The notes under the pieces: generated by a model | What the model saw: the letters and a program-made list of their open reading frames with translations, nothing else | The model's database searches: none | What the model was told of the DNA's origin: nothing | NCBI GenBank assembly: GCA_003222135.1 | Contig: QHUM01000048.1 | Location: 1-61,643, forward strand | Source of the DNA: Gemmatimonadota bacterium | GTDB lineage: Bacteria; Gemmatimonadota; Gemmatimonadetes; Gemmatimonadales; GWC2-71-9 | Direction: 5' to 3' | Length of the DNA stretch: 61,643 nucleotides | Part shown: positions 16,344 through 26,071 of the stretch, in pieces | Layout: each line of letters starts with the position of its first letter | Position numbering within the stretch: the stretch's first letter is position 1 | Made by a program: the position numbers and the translations under genes

Positions 16344-16416
16344 GCAGTCGCGCCGTTCCTGGCCGTCTCATAACGGCGACCGGTCGAACTGCGCCACCTC
16401 GGAGGACTCGAGACAC

Positions 16417-17082
16417 GTGCCCGATCCCGATCCGCTCGACGCACTGCGCGACGCTCTAGGCGCGACCCCTGCGCCCGAGGCGCGCACACCTGACTGTCTC
16501 GACGACGACACGGTGGCGGCGCTCGCTGCGGGAACCATTGATGCCGCGGCGCGGGTGCACGCGCTGTCGCACCTGGCGACGTGCCCTCGCTGCCGCCACG
16601 CCGTCGCGTCGGTCGCGCGGGCGCTCGCCGATCCCGCGGTGGCGCGCGAGGTCGCGGTCGCGGAGCGCGGCGGTCGCCGCCTGCGCTACGGCGTGGCGCT
16701 CTCAGCTGCGGCGGGCGTGCTGTTGCTGCTGGTCGGGCCGCGGCTCTTGGACCTGGGCCGTCCCGTCCACCGAGCGCCGCCGCCCACCGGCGCGGTCCCC
16801 GTGCCGGCGTCACCCGTCGGCGTGGTGGCCGACGCGGACACACTGCGTTGGGTCGCCGTGCCCGGCGCCGACCGCTACCGGGTCACCTTGTTTGACGCTC
16901 CCGGCGCGGTGCTATACGAGACCCAGCTCGCCGATACAGTAGCCGTACTGCCCGATTCGCTGGTCCTCGTTCCCGGGCGACCGTATCTCTGGAAAGTGGA
17001 AGCGCGCACGGGCTGGGACCGCTGGTCCCCGTCCGAGCTGGTGGAGTTTTCGCTCGCTCCCCTCCGAGGGGCGCCGCAGTGA
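16417..17082 (+). CDS. anti-sigma-like membrane protein with zinc-finger motif
   Basis: A 221-residue protein starting at GTG 16417 with GGAGG about 11 nt upstream. Near residue 50 the motif HLATCPRC matches the HxxxCxxC zinc motif of ZAS anti-sigma factors. One membrane segment follows (about residues 90-108, VALSAAAGVLLLLVG). The outer part (from about residue 130) looks like a fibronectin-type strand domain (LRWVAVPGADRYRVTLFD, PYLWKVEARTGWDRWSP). Its position after the sigma gene supports a role in holding that sigma factor and sensing outside the membrane; this is inference. Its stop overlaps the CHAT start (GTGA). Confidence 0.75.
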   Translation: MPDPDPLDALRDALGATPAPEARTPDCLDDDTVAALAAGTIDAAARVHALSHLATCPRCRHAVASVARALADPAVAREVAVAERGGRRLRYGVALSAAAGVLLLLVGPRLLDLGRPVHRAPPPTGAVPVPASPVGVVADADTLRWVAVPGADRYRVTLFDAPGAVLYETQLADTVAVLPDSLVLVPGRPYLWKVEARTGWDRWSPSELVEFSLAPLRGAPQ

Positions 17083-20000
17083 CCGCGTCCGCGGTGTTGC
17101 TCTGGCTCGGCGCGATCGCCGCCCAATCGCCGGCGGCGGACTCGCTCCGCGTCCTCGCCGCGCGCCTCCCCCAGTCGGCGCTCGTGCTGGAGACGCGCGC
17201 GCGTCCGCTGGCGGTGCGCGAGGCGGTCGCCGGCGCGCTGGCCGGCAACGACCTCACCGCGGCCGGCCAGCTCGCCGCAGCCTACGCCGTGGCATGGCGC
17301 GACTCGTTCCTGGTCCGCGAGGTCGCCCGGTTCGCGGCCTGGCCTCCCGATCGTCGGGCCGCGAAGCTGTGGGTCGACAGCGTGCGCCGGGCCGGCATCA
17401 CGGCGTATGGCCGGGACGGCGCCTTCGCCGCGATCACGATCTGGCGCCGCGCCCTGTCGCGCGCGCTGATCATCGCCGACACAGCCGGCGCGGCTGCGGC
17501 GCTCGGGAACATCGGTGCGGGATTCCTGAACGAGGGTCGGCTCGACAGCGCCCAGACCGATCTGGAGCGGTCACGCACCCTGGCGTCCGGCATCGGGGAC
17601 ATTCGCGTCGAGGCGAACGCCGTCGGAACCCTGGCCGGGGTGAGCGCGGATCGGGGAGACCTGGCTGGCGCGCGGGAAGGATATGTGCGGGCCCTCGCCT
17701 TGCGGGAGCGGATCGGCGACACGCGCGGCGTCGCCGCGGACGGCAACAACCTCGGTCTGCTGGCGCAACGCGTCGGTGATCCGGACGAGGCGCGACGCCA
17801 GTTCGAGGCCGCCTTGGCCTTGAACCGCCGCGACGGACGGGATGAGGTCGCCGCCACCAACCTCGTGAACCTGGCCGGGCTGTCGAGCCAGGAGGGCGAC
17901 TTCGCGCGGGCGGAGGCGCTGTACCGCGATGCCCTCGCTACCTGGCAGAGCCACGAGCGCTGGGCCGATGCGGCGGATGCGTTCCACGGGCTGGGCCAGC
18001 TCGAGCTGCGCCGCGGCGACTATCGGGCCGCCCGGGCAGCGTTGCTCGAGGCGCTGGCGATCTATGACCGCACCGGCCCGCTGGCGAGCGCGCTCGCGGT
18101 CCGGCGGGAGCTCGCCGCGGCGCTCGCCGCCGCCGGCGAGTTACAGGGGGCGCTCGACGGCTTGCGGCGCACCGAGCGACTCGCCGACTCGCTCAAGGCG
18201 CCGCCCGGCGCCCGGGCGGGCATCGCGCTCGCGCGCGCCGATCTCGCCGTGCAGCTCAACACCCTTCCCGACGCGGAGCGGTTGTACGTCCGGGCGGCGT
18301 ACCTGTATCACCAGGGGGGAGACCCGAGCGGCGAAGCCGAGGCGCAGGAGGGCCGCGGCCTGCTGTTCCTGCTGCGCGACGACCAAGCCCGAGCGCGGCA
18401 GCTGCTCGAGGCCGCGCTGCGGACCCAGCTCGCCGCGGGCAACCAGCGCGCGGCAGCGCTGACGCGACTCTCGCTCGGCGACGTATCGCGCGCGCGCGGC
18501 GATACCGCGGCCGCGCGCGAGCAGTTCCGGCGCGCCGCCGCCGACCTGGAGCGACTGGGAGATCCGGTCGCCGCCGCTGCCGGGCTGGGCGAGCTGGCGG
18601 CGTTCGAGGCTGCGGCGGGGCTCCCCGCTGCAGCTGAGTCGCTGTATCGCGCCGCGCTCGCGCGCCTGGGAGATCGCACCGTTCCCGAGGTCGCGTGGCG
18701 ATTACACGCGGGGTTGGCGCTGGCGCGTCGCACCCAGGGAGCGCCCGACTCGGCCGTGCGCGAGCTGCGGGCTGCGCTCGCCGACGTCGAGCGCCCGGGC
18801 CGGTCGCTGGCACTCGCGGAGCGGCGGTCGGCCTTCCTCGCCGACAAGTGGGACGTCTATGCGCAACTGGCACTGACCGAACGCGCGCGCGGCCGTCCGG
18901 GTGCGGCGTTCGAGGCCAGCGAGCGGCTGCGCGCGCGCGAGATGCTCGAGCTCCTGGCACGGGGCCGGGTGGGAGCGCCCTCGGACACCGCCGCGGAGCT
19001 CGTGATTCGCGAGCAGGATCTGCGTCACCGGATCGCCGAGCTGACTCACGACTTGGAGAGCGCGACCGCAGGCGACGACGCGCTGCGCGGGCCGAACGCC
19101 ACGCCGCTGCGGACGGCAACCACTGAGGGCCTCACCCGAGCGCAGGAAGCCTACACTGAGCTGCTGCTCGAAATGCGCGAGCGGACGCCGCAGCACGCGG
19201 CGCTCGTCTCCCCGGAGACGCCGACATGGCGGGACGTGGCCCGGCGGCTCGCCCCGGATGAGGCATTCATTGAATACCTGGTCAGTGACTCGGGCTCGCT
19301 GGCGTTCGTCATCGTGTCGGACACATTCGCCGCCGTGGATCTGGGCGCCGGTCGCCGCGACCTGGCCCGCCTCGTCGAGTTCGCGCGCGGGACGCTCGAG
19401 CGCCGCGCCGCGGCGCGGACGGACTCCCTGTGGCGCGGTCCGTTGCGGCGACTGCACCAGCACCTGTTCGCGCCGCTCGAGGAGACCGGCCTGCTCGGGG
19501 ACAAGACGCGGCTCGTGCTCGTGCCGCACGGGGAGCTGCATTATCTGCCGTTCGCCGCGCTGCTCGAGAGCGGTGCGGGCAACCGCTTCCTAGTCGAGCG
19601 CTACGAGGTGACGGTGACGCCTTCGGCGGCGGTGTGGCTCGCGCTGGCGCGGAGTCCACCGGGCCGTGCCACGGCGGGGACCCTCGCCTTCGCCCCACGA
19701 CCCGATGCGCTCCCCGCCTCGCGCCGCGAAGTCGCCGCCATCGCGCGGCTCGCCGGACCCGAGCCCCTAGTCCTGACCGGCGGCGCGGCGACCGAAGATG
19801 CGTTCCGTCGCGAGGCGCCGACGCGCCGCGTGCTGCACCTCGCTACTTACGGCGTCCTCAACAAGCACAACCCCTTGTTCTCGTATGTCGACCTGGCACC
19901 GGGAGGCGGGCAGGACGGGCGGCTGGAGGTGCACGAGGTGTTCGGGCTGCGGCTGCACGCAGACCTCGTCGTCCTCTCGGCCTGCCAAACGGGGCTCGGC

Positions 20001-20291
20001 TCAGGCGCGCTCGCCGACGTCCCGACCGGGGACGACTGGGTCGGCCTGACGCGCGCGTTCCTGCACGCCGGGGCGGCGCGCGTCGTGGCGACGCTTTGGC
20101 CGGTGGAGGACCAGGCGACGGCCGCGCTGATGGAGCGGTTTTACGAAGGCCTGGCCGCGGGCGCCGACCCGGCGCGGGCGCTGGCGCTGGCGCAGCGCGC
20201 GCTGCTCGCCGCGCCGGCGACCGCGCATCCGTTCGCCTGGGCCGGGTTCGAGGTGGCGGGGCGGAGCGGTACACGGGAGACGGTGCCATGA
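17079..20291 (+). CDS. exported TPR-CHAT protein (caspase-like fold)
   Basis: A 1070-residue protein. The first about 20 residues (TASAVLLWLGAIAAQSPA) look like a signal peptide. Residues about 120-640 are tetratricopeptide-like helix pairs (ALGNIGAGFLNEGRLDSAQ, NNLGLLAQRVGDPDEARRQF, GLGQLELRRGDYRAARAAL). The C-terminal about 320 residues are a CHAT domain (VPHGELHYLPFAALL, LHLATYGVLN, VVLSACQTGLG, WVGLTRAFLHAGAARVVATL). The cysteine (C969) is present. The usual catalytic His before Gly in HxxxHG is Tyr924 (TAC), while His920 remains. It may be an inactive protease or use another residue. The gene overlaps its neighbours by 4 nt on both sides. Confidence 0.9.
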   Translation: MTASAVLLWLGAIAAQSPAADSLRVLAARLPQSALVLETRARPLAVREAVAGALAGNDLTAAGQLAAAYAVAWRDSFLVREVARFAAWPPDRRAAKLWVDSVRRAGITAYGRDGAFAAITIWRRALSRALIIADTAGAAAALGNIGAGFLNEGRLDSAQTDLERSRTLASGIGDIRVEANAVGTLAGVSADRGDLAGAREGYVRALALRERIGDTRGVAADGNNLGLLAQRVGDPDEARRQFEAALALNRRDGRDEVAATNLVNLAGLSSQEGDFARAEALYRDALATWQSHERWADAADAFHGLGQLELRRGDYRAARAALLEALAIYDRTGPLASALAVRRELAAALAAAGELQGALDGLRRTERLADSLKAPPGARAGIALARADLAVQLNTLPDAERLYVRAAYLYHQGGDPSGEAEAQEGRGLLFLLRDDQARARQLLEAALRTQLAAGNQRAAALTRLSLGDVSRARGDTAAAREQFRRAAADLERLGDPVAAAAGLGELAAFEAAAGLPAAAESLYRAALARLGDRTVPEVAWRLHAGLALARRTQGAPDSAVRELRAALADVERPGRSLALAERRSAFLADKWDVYAQLALTERARGRPGAAFEASERLRAREMLELLARGRVGAPSDTAAELVIREQDLRHRIAELTHDLESATAGDDALRGPNATPLRTATTEGLTRAQEAYTELLLEMRERTPQHAALVSPETPTWRDVARRLAPDEAFIEYLVSDSGSLAFVIVSDTFAAVDLGAGRRDLARLVEFARGTLERRAAARTDSLWRGPLRRLHQHLFAPLEETGLLGDKTRLVLVPHGELHYLPFAALLESGAGNRFLVERYEVTVTPSAAVWLALARSPPGRATAGTLAFAPRPDALPASRREVAAIARLAGPEPLVLTGGAATEDAFRREAPTRRVLHLATYGVLNKHNPLFSYVDLAPGGGQDGRLEVHEVFGLRLHADLVVLSACQTGLGSGALADVPTGDDWVGLTRAFLHAGAARVVATLWPVEDQATAALMERFYEGLAAGADPARALALAQRALLAAPATAHPFAWAGFEVAGRSGTRETVP

Positions 20292-22567
20292 GACTCGCGG
20301 CGGCGTGTGCCGTGCTCCTGGGAGTGGCCTGGGTCGGCGGGTGTCAGGACGAGCACCCGGTCGGGCCGACAGGCACGGGCGCCACCCTCCGCCCCGGAGT
20401 GCCGATCGTCTCGGACCCGGTGCCGGCGGCCCTGGCGCGCGCCGCGTCTCGCTCGGTCAGCCAGGCGACAGGCACGGACGTGGTCTACGTGTCGCTGCAA
20501 CCGGGAACCGTTCCCAATGGTGGCCTAGCCACCATCCGGAACACGCGTACCGGCAGCAGCGTGACGGCGGCGATGGACGCGGGAGGCTTCGATCCGGTAC
20601 AGATCGATGCGCAAGCGGGCGACGTGCTGGCCGTGCAAGTCGAGTTGGCCGGGGGCGGCACCCAGACCTTGACCCTCAGAGTGCCGGTCACGCACCGGCC
20701 CGGCGTCGTCCGCACCGACCCGCCCCCGGGCAAGCGGGACGTGCCGCTCAATGCGCGCATCCTGGTCGTGTTCAGCGAGCCGATCAATCCCGGTACCGTG
20801 GGCGGGATCCGACTGCTGCGCGGCGCGGCATCGATCGCAGGCCATACTACCCTCTCGGCCGATGGTCTCCGTGCAGAATTCCAGCCGGCCGGCCCGCTCG
20901 CGGCGAACGCGGGCTTTGCGCTGGCGATTTCGACGGACGTCGCGGATGTGAGCGGGGACCGGTTAGAGCAGCCGGTCACGGCCGAGTTCGCGACGGGCAG
21001 CACCGTGATCGCGGCGAGCGTCGCGACCGCCCAGCCGGCGCTGATCACCGACCCCTTCCGTGGCGACCTGCGCACGTTTGTCATGAGTGCCATTCGCCAG
21101 AACGACGGCCGCGTCTCCGGCACCTTCAGCATCTTCTACCCTGCCACCGGCGTGCGCGTGTTTGGCCGCGTGACCTGCTTCACCATCGTGGGCGGGAAGG
21201 CTGCTTGGATCGCCGGCGTCGTCGCGGGCGCCAATGATACCACGGCCATCGGACAGGAGGACGGGTGGCGGGCGGTGGACAATGGGCCGCCCGAGGGCGG
21301 TGTTCCCGACCAGCTCAGCCTGGCCGACCCACTGGCTGCGGACGGTCTCGGCACGGCGCAGAACTTCTGCGCCGGAACTCCGCTCGGCAGCCCGGTCAAT
21401 GGCGTGCTCACGCTGAGGAACCTGATCGGCGGCGACATCGTCGTTAATGCGTCGGGTCCGCCGCCGCCGCCGACTGAACGCATGAGCGAGATCGCGTTCG
21501 CCGTATGGCCGAATGGCGGCATTCAGGTCATCAACGCCGACGGCACGAGCGGGCGAGTATTGACGACCGCCGCCGATTGGCACCCCACATGGTCACCGGA
21601 CGGCGCCAGGCTCGCCTTCTCTCGCCTCAGTAATAACCAGTCCACCTCGGCCATCTACGGCATCAACGCCGACGGGTCCGGCCTGCGGCAACTCACGAGC
21701 GGCGCCGTGTTTGACGCCCACCCGGCCTGGTCACCCGACGGCAGCCGCCTCGCCTTCTATCGCGATGGCGGGATCTCCGTCATGAACGCGAGCGACGGCT
21801 CCGGCGTGACCAGGCTGACTGACAGTGGTTACAACCCCACGTGGTCACCGGACGGCACGCGCATCGCCTTCGCGAGTTCCCGCTCCGGAATCACGAGCGC
21901 GATTTACGTGATGAGCGCCGACGGCTCTGACGTCAGGCAGCTGACGAACGACCCTGGGGGAGATTACACGCCGTGGTGGTCGCCCGATGGCAGCAAGATC
22001 GCCTTCCAGCGCGGCGTTTCCGGAGGAGGCGTGATCTGCCTGGTCCGGCCCGACGGCTCCGGATTCGCACAGGTCACACTGTTCGGGCAAACGCCGTCCT
22101 GGTCACCGGACAGTCGGGTGATCCTATTCGAGCAGTATGGTCTGACCGTGGTGAACGTCGACGGTTCCGGGATGATGCGGCGCGGGATCGGTTACGACCC
22201 TGCGTGGTCACCCGTCGGGACGATGCCGACGATGCCGCAGCCCTACGCGTCCATCAGCATCGCTGGCGGTAACGGACAGACCGGCAGGGCCCTCACAACG
22301 CTCCCGCAGCCGCTCACCGTGCTGGTGTCGCGGGACGACGGAGCCCCAGTGGCCGGCGCGCACATCTCGTGGTACCTGCCGGATGGCGGGCTGCCCTCGG
22401 AGCCCTCCCTTTCGACATATCTCTCGGTCACGGACGCGTCGGGTCAGACGTCGGTCTGGTTGACACTCGGCGCAGCCGCGCCGCAGGAGATCAAACTTCG
22501 GGCGGCCGTCACCGATGGCACGGGGCGCACGCCCGGCGTCGAGTTCACCGCCACCACGACCCCATGA
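20288..22567 (+). CDS. surface lipoprotein with Big_5-like and PD40/TolB-type repeats
   Basis: A 759-residue lipoprotein (lipobox WVGGC near residue 18). An N-terminal module (about residues 30-145) shared with the protein at 23389 is followed by a Big_5-like domain (VRTDPPPGKRDVPLNARILV). Next is a unique segment with two cysteines, then at least six PD40/TolB-type beta-propeller blades (HPTWSPDGARLAFSRL, NPTWSPDGTRIAFASS, TPWWSPDGSKIAFQRG) from about residue 400. A last immunoglobulin-like domain follows (PVAGAHISWYLPDGG, ASGQTSVWLTLG). Its ATG overlaps the CHAT stop (ATGA), so it belongs to the sigma/anti-sigma/CHAT operon. Confidence 0.85.
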   Translation: MRLAAACAVLLGVAWVGGCQDEHPVGPTGTGATLRPGVPIVSDPVPAALARAASRSVSQATGTDVVYVSLQPGTVPNGGLATIRNTRTGSSVTAAMDAGGFDPVQIDAQAGDVLAVQVELAGGGTQTLTLRVPVTHRPGVVRTDPPPGKRDVPLNARILVVFSEPINPGTVGGIRLLRGAASIAGHTTLSADGLRAEFQPAGPLAANAGFALAISTDVADVSGDRLEQPVTAEFATGSTVIAASVATAQPALITDPFRGDLRTFVMSAIRQNDGRVSGTFSIFYPATGVRVFGRVTCFTIVGGKAAWIAGVVAGANDTTAIGQEDGWRAVDNGPPEGGVPDQLSLADPLAADGLGTAQNFCAGTPLGSPVNGVLTLRNLIGGDIVVNASGPPPPPTERMSEIAFAVWPNGGIQVINADGTSGRVLTTAADWHPTWSPDGARLAFSRLSNNQSTSAIYGINADGSGLRQLTSGAVFDAHPAWSPDGSRLAFYRDGGISVMNASDGSGVTRLTDSGYNPTWSPDGTRIAFASSRSGITSAIYVMSADGSDVRQLTNDPGGDYTPWWSPDGSKIAFQRGVSGGGVICLVRPDGSGFAQVTLFGQTPSWSPDSRVILFEQYGLTVVNVDGSGMMRRGIGYDPAWSPVGTMPTMPQPYASISIAGGNGQTGRALTTLPQPLTVLVSRDDGAPVAGAHISWYLPDGGLPSEPSLSTYLSVTDASGQTSVWLTLGAAAPQEIKLRAAVTDGTGRTPGVEFTATTTP

Positions 22568-22656
22568 GCCCTCGTCCGTCCCGGCGTGTTGGCGTCCCGG
22601 TGCAGTCACTAACGGCGTCTCCGCCGAACTATGACGCTACAGAAAGGAGTGGACGT

Positions 22657-23289
22657 ATGGCATCGACCGGCACCGGACCCGGCTTCGCGCTCGCTCGGAA
22701 GAGCACTACTCGAATGGCAACTCGTCGACTGAGCCATCGTGACACATTGGGAATCATCGCCCTGCTGCTCGGCGTTTCCTGCAGCGGTGTCAACGACTCC
22801 CCGCATCCAGAAATTCTCGCCAGCGCACCAGTGACGTCACTCGGCGGTAGTGCAGGCGCGATCTCCACGGGGTTGATCTTCTCGCTGGACATCTCGAGTG
22901 TGGCTCCCGGCTGTCGTGAACAGGGCGTGGCGATGTTCTATCGGACGATCATTCGGGACGGTGATGACCATCACACGCTCGTCGCGGACGCCGGCAACGA
23001 ACCTGACTTCGCCGCTTTCACCCATCTCCTCACTGACGGAGTCGATGAGGAGGCCACCTGGTGCGTGTTCCTGGAGAACGTCGGGGGTGGTGGCGAGGGG
23101 ATGCCCGAATCTCAGTTCTTCACGGGGAGGCCAGGCACGGCCCCCGATTTCGCAGGTTACACGATCGACAGGGTGGAATTCCAGATCGACTCGGTGTTGA
23201 TCGCCTCGCCCGGCAGCGACCAGAAGCACGATGGAATCTGGACCGATTTCGGCCTCGCGGGCCGAGTGGTCGTGTGGGGGCATCGATGA
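22657..23289 (+). CDS. hypothetical lipoprotein
   Basis: A 210-residue protein with ATG at 22657 and GGAG six bases upstream. A hydrophobic segment after an unusually long polar N-terminus ends in a lipobox-like GVSC (about residue 42); ATG at residue 20 may be the true start and would give a more normal signal peptide. The mature part has no family I recognise; it is Asp- and Gly-rich with motifs such as RDGDDHHTLVADAG. It is not overlapped with the operon before it (89-nt gap). Confidence 0.65.
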   Translation: MASTGTGPGFALARKSTTRMATRRLSHRDTLGIIALLLGVSCSGVNDSPHPEILASAPVTSLGGSAGAISTGLIFSLDISSVAPGCREQGVAMFYRTIIRDGDDHHTLVADAGNEPDFAAFTHLLTDGVDEEATWCVFLENVGGGGEGMPESQFFTGRPGTAPDFAGYTIDRVEFQIDSVLIASPGSDQKHDGIWTDFGLAGRVVVWGHR

Positions 23290-23388
23290 TTCAGCTCACG
23301 AACACGAGTATGCGAAGCAACGGGGGGCCCAAGTGGAGGCCGCGGTAGACGTGAACACGCGCCGGATCGCGCGATCGCTCATCGGAGC

Positions 23389-25905
23389 GTGACTCTGAAA
23401 CCCACCCCACTTGTAGCCATCGCGCTGGGAGCGACGCTGCTCGGCGTGGCGGCCTGGCTCGGCGCATGCTCCGATAGCGGCGGTCCTCCCGACCCCTTCG
23501 TGGTGTCTCAGGGCTCGGACTCCGCGATCGTGTCGGACCCAGTGCCGACGCCGACGCCTTCGGGAAGGCGCGCGAGCTTCTCCGTGGTCGGGAGCGCCAG
23601 TATCGATCTCGCCTACGTCTCGCTCCCCCCCGGCACAGTCCCCGAAGGCGAGCTGGTTACCATCCGCAGCCTCCGCACCACGGGCACTGTGACGGCAGCG
23701 ATGACCGCGGGCGGCTTCGACCCACTCCCGATCGCCGCCACCGCCGGAGACAGTGTGCAGGTCACCGTCAGCGCGGGCGGACGCGACCTCGTGAGCTTCA
23801 TGCGCGCCGTCCCGACCACACGCCGGCCGATCGTCATTCGTACCGATCCGCCTCCCGGCAAGCGCGATCAGCCGCTCAACGCGCGCATCGTCGTAGTGTT
23901 CAGTGAGCCGGTCGCGGGTGCCTCGATCACCACCGCGTCGGTGCAGTTGTTACGCGGCACCAGTCCGGTCGCGGGAATGGTGAGCCTGCTTCAGGGGAGC
24001 GCGACGGCGGCCGTGTTCATTCCCACTGCGCCCCTCACTGCAAACACCGCGTATCGCGTGGTCGTGACGCAAGGGATCAAGGATCTAGAGGGCGATGCAC
24101 TCGCGGCGGAGACCGGCGTGCCGTTCTCCACCGGCACCGCGGTGGAAGGGCCCGTCGCATCCGTGCGCGTGTTCCCCGACTCCGTGGGAATTCGCGTCGG
24201 GTCGCAAGTCCAGCTCACCGCGGTGCCACAGGACACTCAGGGCAGGCTCCTCGCCGGTCGACCGACGACGTGGCGCAGTGGCAACGATACGGTGGCAGCT
24301 GTGTCGGCGACGGGCCTCGTGACGGGCCTGGTCGAGGGGTACACGTTCATCATGGCCGACGTCGAGGGGCAGAGCGACGGGACGCACCTGAGTGTCAGCG
24401 CCTCGTTGGCGCCGATCGGCTCCGTGACGGTGACGCCCGAGTCCGCCCGCGTTGCCGTCGGTGACTCCCTGGTCGTCGCGGTCGACATGAGAGACTCTGC
24501 GGGCAACATCGTGTGGATCCCACGCCCGATCACGTGGTCGAGCACCAATCCAGGCGTGGCGACCGTGACCCCGTACTACTCCCGTTCGGCACTCGTACGC
24601 GGCGTGGCGAACGGGATTACGAGGGTCGTGGCTAGCGTCGAGGGCAAGGCTGACACGTCCGTCGTGGCGGTCGGCCCGCCCGGGGCGATCGTCGCGCTCG
24701 AGCTTTCGCCCAACCCGGTCACGACGGTGTTGCAAGGAACGGTGCAGCTGTCAGCGTTCGTCCGAGACGCACAAGGATTCCGCAGCGGGATCGACTCGAC
24801 CCAGGTGTTATGGGTCAGCTCGGACCCGCCCATTGCGTCCACGAATGCCGCCGGTCTGGTCACCGGCCTCCGAGCGGGTTCGGCGACGATCACCGGCACC
24901 TGGAATGGCCATCAGGGAACGGCGAACACGACAGTGGTGAGCCTCGCGTTCACGGCAATCAGCGCCGGCGGGGGGCATACCTGTGGGCTCACGCCGAGTG
25001 GGGCCGCGTACTGCTGGGGGTATGGTTGGGACGGTCAGCTCGGCACCGGGACGCGGGGCTACGCGCCGCTGCCCACGGCGGTCGCCAGCGGACACCTCTT
25101 CTCGACGCTGTCTGTCTACTCGGACACGTGCGGCCTGGACGGCGGCGGCGCGGCGTACTGCTGGGGTTTGAACCGGACGGGACAAGACACCTGCCCCAAC
25201 GGCGCGTGCAGCGCGACGCCGGTCGCAGTCGCGGGGGGGCTCAAGTTCACCGCATTCAGTACGGGCGGGTGGCGCACGTGTGGCCTCACGGGCGGCGGCG
25301 CCGCGTATTGCTGGACTGGGCTGGACTGGAGCAAGACTCCCGATGCGGTACCGGTACCGGGCGGATTGACCTTCGCGGCGATCCGCGCCGGTCTGTCGCA
25401 CACCTGCGCGCTGACGGCCGGCGGCGTGGCGTATTGTTGGGGCAGCAACTCCTCCGGCCAGCTCGGCACCGGCGACACCCTAAGTAGCGAGACCCCTCGT
25501 CCGGTGGCGGGCGGGCTCACGTTCACCGCGCTCAGCGCGGGGGAAACGCACACGTGTGGCGTCACGTCAAGCGAGGACGCGTACTGCTGGGGGTCGTTGA
25601 ACGGCGGGAGCCTAAGGCCGCTACGGTGGACCAATGGATTCACCCTCGTGGCCCTTGCCTCTGGTCCCGCCCCTTACGGCACCTGCGGTCTCGATGCCAG
25701 CGGCACGATCCACTGCTTGGGCCTCAGCCCGCCGGATCAGCATGGTCTCGTATTCACACAGATCACCGTGGGGATCGGCTATTCGTGTGCCGTCACGAAT
25801 GACCGGGTCGGCTACTGCTGGGGCCGCAACGACATGGGGCAGCTGGGCCTGGGCACGCTCACCCCGTACGAACCTAATCCGGTCAAGGTGGGCGGTCAGC
25901 CGTAG
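23389..25905 (+). CDS. lipoprotein with Big_5, Big_2 and cysteine-paired RCC1-like repeats
   Basis: An 838-residue lipoprotein (lipobox WLGAC) from GTG at 23389. The N-terminal about 220 residues parallel those of the protein at 20288: a shared module (IVSDPVP, VSLPPGTVPEGELVTI, AGGFDP), then Big_5 (IRTDPPPGKRDQPLNARIVV). Three Big_2-like domains follow (VASVRVFPDSVGIRVGSQVQ, IGSVTVTPESARVAVGDSL, IVALELSPNPVTTVLQGTV). From about residue 520, seven RCC1-like repeats each carry a Cys pair about ten residues apart (CGLTPSGAAYCWG, CALTAGGVAYCWG, CAVTNDRVGYCWG), probably disulfide-bonded propeller blades. A surface recognition or adhesion role is inference. Confidence 0.85.
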   Translation: MTLKPTPLVAIALGATLLGVAAWLGACSDSGGPPDPFVVSQGSDSAIVSDPVPTPTPSGRRASFSVVGSASIDLAYVSLPPGTVPEGELVTIRSLRTTGTVTAAMTAGGFDPLPIAATAGDSVQVTVSAGGRDLVSFMRAVPTTRRPIVIRTDPPPGKRDQPLNARIVVVFSEPVAGASITTASVQLLRGTSPVAGMVSLLQGSATAAVFIPTAPLTANTAYRVVVTQGIKDLEGDALAAETGVPFSTGTAVEGPVASVRVFPDSVGIRVGSQVQLTAVPQDTQGRLLAGRPTTWRSGNDTVAAVSATGLVTGLVEGYTFIMADVEGQSDGTHLSVSASLAPIGSVTVTPESARVAVGDSLVVAVDMRDSAGNIVWIPRPITWSSTNPGVATVTPYYSRSALVRGVANGITRVVASVEGKADTSVVAVGPPGAIVALELSPNPVTTVLQGTVQLSAFVRDAQGFRSGIDSTQVLWVSSDPPIASTNAAGLVTGLRAGSATITGTWNGHQGTANTTVVSLAFTAISAGGGHTCGLTPSGAAYCWGYGWDGQLGTGTRGYAPLPTAVASGHLFSTLSVYSDTCGLDGGGAAYCWGLNRTGQDTCPNGACSATPVAVAGGLKFTAFSTGGWRTCGLTGGGAAYCWTGLDWSKTPDAVPVPGGLTFAAIRAGLSHTCALTAGGVAYCWGSNSSGQLGTGDTLSSETPRPVAGGLTFTALSAGETHTCGVTSSEDAYCWGSLNGGSLRPLRWTNGFTLVALASGPAPYGTCGLDASGTIHCLGLSPPDQHGLVFTQITVGIGYSCAVTNDRVGYCWGRNDMGQLGLGTLTPYEPNPVKVGGQP

Positions 25906-26071
25906 CACGCTGATCGCGCGTCATCTCGATAAACCGTCTTGCCAAGCCACACGGTCCCTCCCGAGCAACCCCCGCGTCGCCGTCCGTCTCACTGAGGCGT
26001 CCACGCAGCACGCGAGGCTCGATACCGCTCTTGAGCTTCGCCGCGCAGTGCTCAGATCGGGGAGGGCTCGT

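Noticed and set aside
19430..20287. Frame extending the 20288 lipoprotein upstream
   Set aside because: Overlaps the CHAT domain; the ATG at 20288 with signal peptide and lipobox is clearly the start.
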